Shown piece by piece: positions 5,675 through 5,866 of a stretch of 5,866 bases of DNA. Where the stretch lies: positions 1 through 5,866 of the forward strand of contig CAJYOV010000274.1 of assembly GCA_913776405.1 (NCBI GenBank). The letters are read 5' to 3'. The notes beneath the pieces are model-generated. The model did not search any database. It was not told the origin of the DNA and saw only the letters and a program-made list of their open reading frames with translations. This stretch comes from Pseudobdellovibrionaceae bacterium. Its GTDB lineage: Bacteria; Bdellovibrionota; Bdellovibrionia; Bdellovibrionales; JAMPXM01. Both the position numbers and the translations under genes were made by a program. How positions within the stretch are numbered: position 1 is the first letter of the stretch; each line of letters begins with the position of its first letter.

Positions 5675-5684
5675 ATTCATGAAA

Positions 5685-5719
5685 AAAGATTAAGCGGTCG
5701 ATTTTTTTATCATCCGCTT
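5685..5719 (-). terminator. Possible weak terminator after adk
   Basis: AAGCGG (5692-5697) and CCGCTT (5714-5719) form a 6-bp stem. An inner GAT/ATC pairing closes on six T's. On the minus strand the stem is followed by AATCTTTTTTC, a usable U-tract a few bases away. It starts 42 bases past the adk stop. The stem is short and the tract is offset, so it may only reduce read-through into rpmJ. Confidence 0.35.
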
Positions 5720-5761
5720 TGGACCAAGTCCAGCTAATTAAATCTAAAATTGTACCGTCTT

Positions 5762-5866
5762 TTAAGTTAACTGAGAGCTCAGTCGCTTATAGACATCTTC
5801 GGTTGAACCTACGCCATCTACTTCAGAGTACTTGCCTTGATCGGCGAAGTACTTCTTCAGAGGGGC
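5762..5866 (-). CDS. adk: Adenylate kinase, C-terminal end (partial)
   Basis: Only the last 34 codons and the TAA (5762-5764) are inside the window; the gene begins beyond the right edge. The visible residues PLKKYFADQGKYSEVDGVGS, then TEDVYRRL, match the end of adenylate kinase, where a final helix, the strand with the VDG motif, and a closing helix pack against the CORE domain. The enzyme balances AMP, ADP and ATP in the cytoplasm. An adk gene upstream of rpmJ fits the common secY-adk arrangement at the end of the spc cluster. The catalytic P-loop and lid are outside the window. Confidence 0.88.
   Translation of the reverse strand, partial: APLKKYFADQGKYSEVDGVGSTEDVYKRLSSQLT

Noticed and set aside
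5549..5680. A 44-codon in-frame N-terminal extension of rpmJ
   Set aside because: The invariant bL36 start is at 5548 with a strong GGAGG seven bases upstream. The extension resembles nothing known and crosses a hairpin.
1..5866. CRISPR arrays, insertion sequences, tRNA or rRNA genes
   Set aside because: I saw no spaced direct-repeat array, no transposase or flanking inverted repeats, and no tRNA or rRNA sequence.

Overview
The window reads as a bacterial chromosome segment holding the end of the spc ribosomal-protein cluster and the whole alpha cluster, all on the minus strand: adk (partial), rpmJ, rpsM, rpsK, rpsD, rpoA, rplQ. The alpha subunit has a proteobacterial-type C-terminal domain. 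rpsD sits inside the alpha cluster, adk lies directly upstream of rpmJ, and map and infA are absent between them. This order, with moderate GC, suggests a Bdellovibrio-like or other delta-type proteobacterium. That placement is inference from gene order and protein style, not from a search.

Layout from the right edge leftwards, which is the direction of transcription. The last 34 codons of adenylate kinase (5762-5866) are followed by a 213-base gap with hairpins. rpmJ, rpsM and rpsK (5548-4646) are tightly packed. A 121-base gap leads to rpsD, which starts with GTG. A terminator-like hairpin and a good sigma70-type promoter then separate rpsD from rpoA, so rpoA-rplQ may have its own transcription start. 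The 131-base rpoA-rplQ gap holds three short hairpins. rplQ has an unusual basic tail and is followed by a strong, two-way intrinsic terminator at 1984-2021.

Beyond the terminator, still on the minus strand, is a two-gene unit: a membrane-anchored TlpA/ResA-like thiol-disulfide oxidoreductase and a RimJ/RimL-type GNAT acetyltransferase. The TlpA gene is split into two overlapping reading frames by a single-base deficit in a G run (1611-1613), exactly where the thioredoxin fold begins. A perfect 22-base palindrome lies just upstream of it. At the left edge, a plus-strand reading frame open through the window start converges on the acetyltransferase. Its visible part weakly resembles the C-terminal region of YcaO-family proteins.

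Most of the window is ordinary, highly conserved translation and transcription machinery. The points worth attention are the TlpA frameshift, the palindrome, the possible separate rpoA promoter, and the partial left-edge gene.
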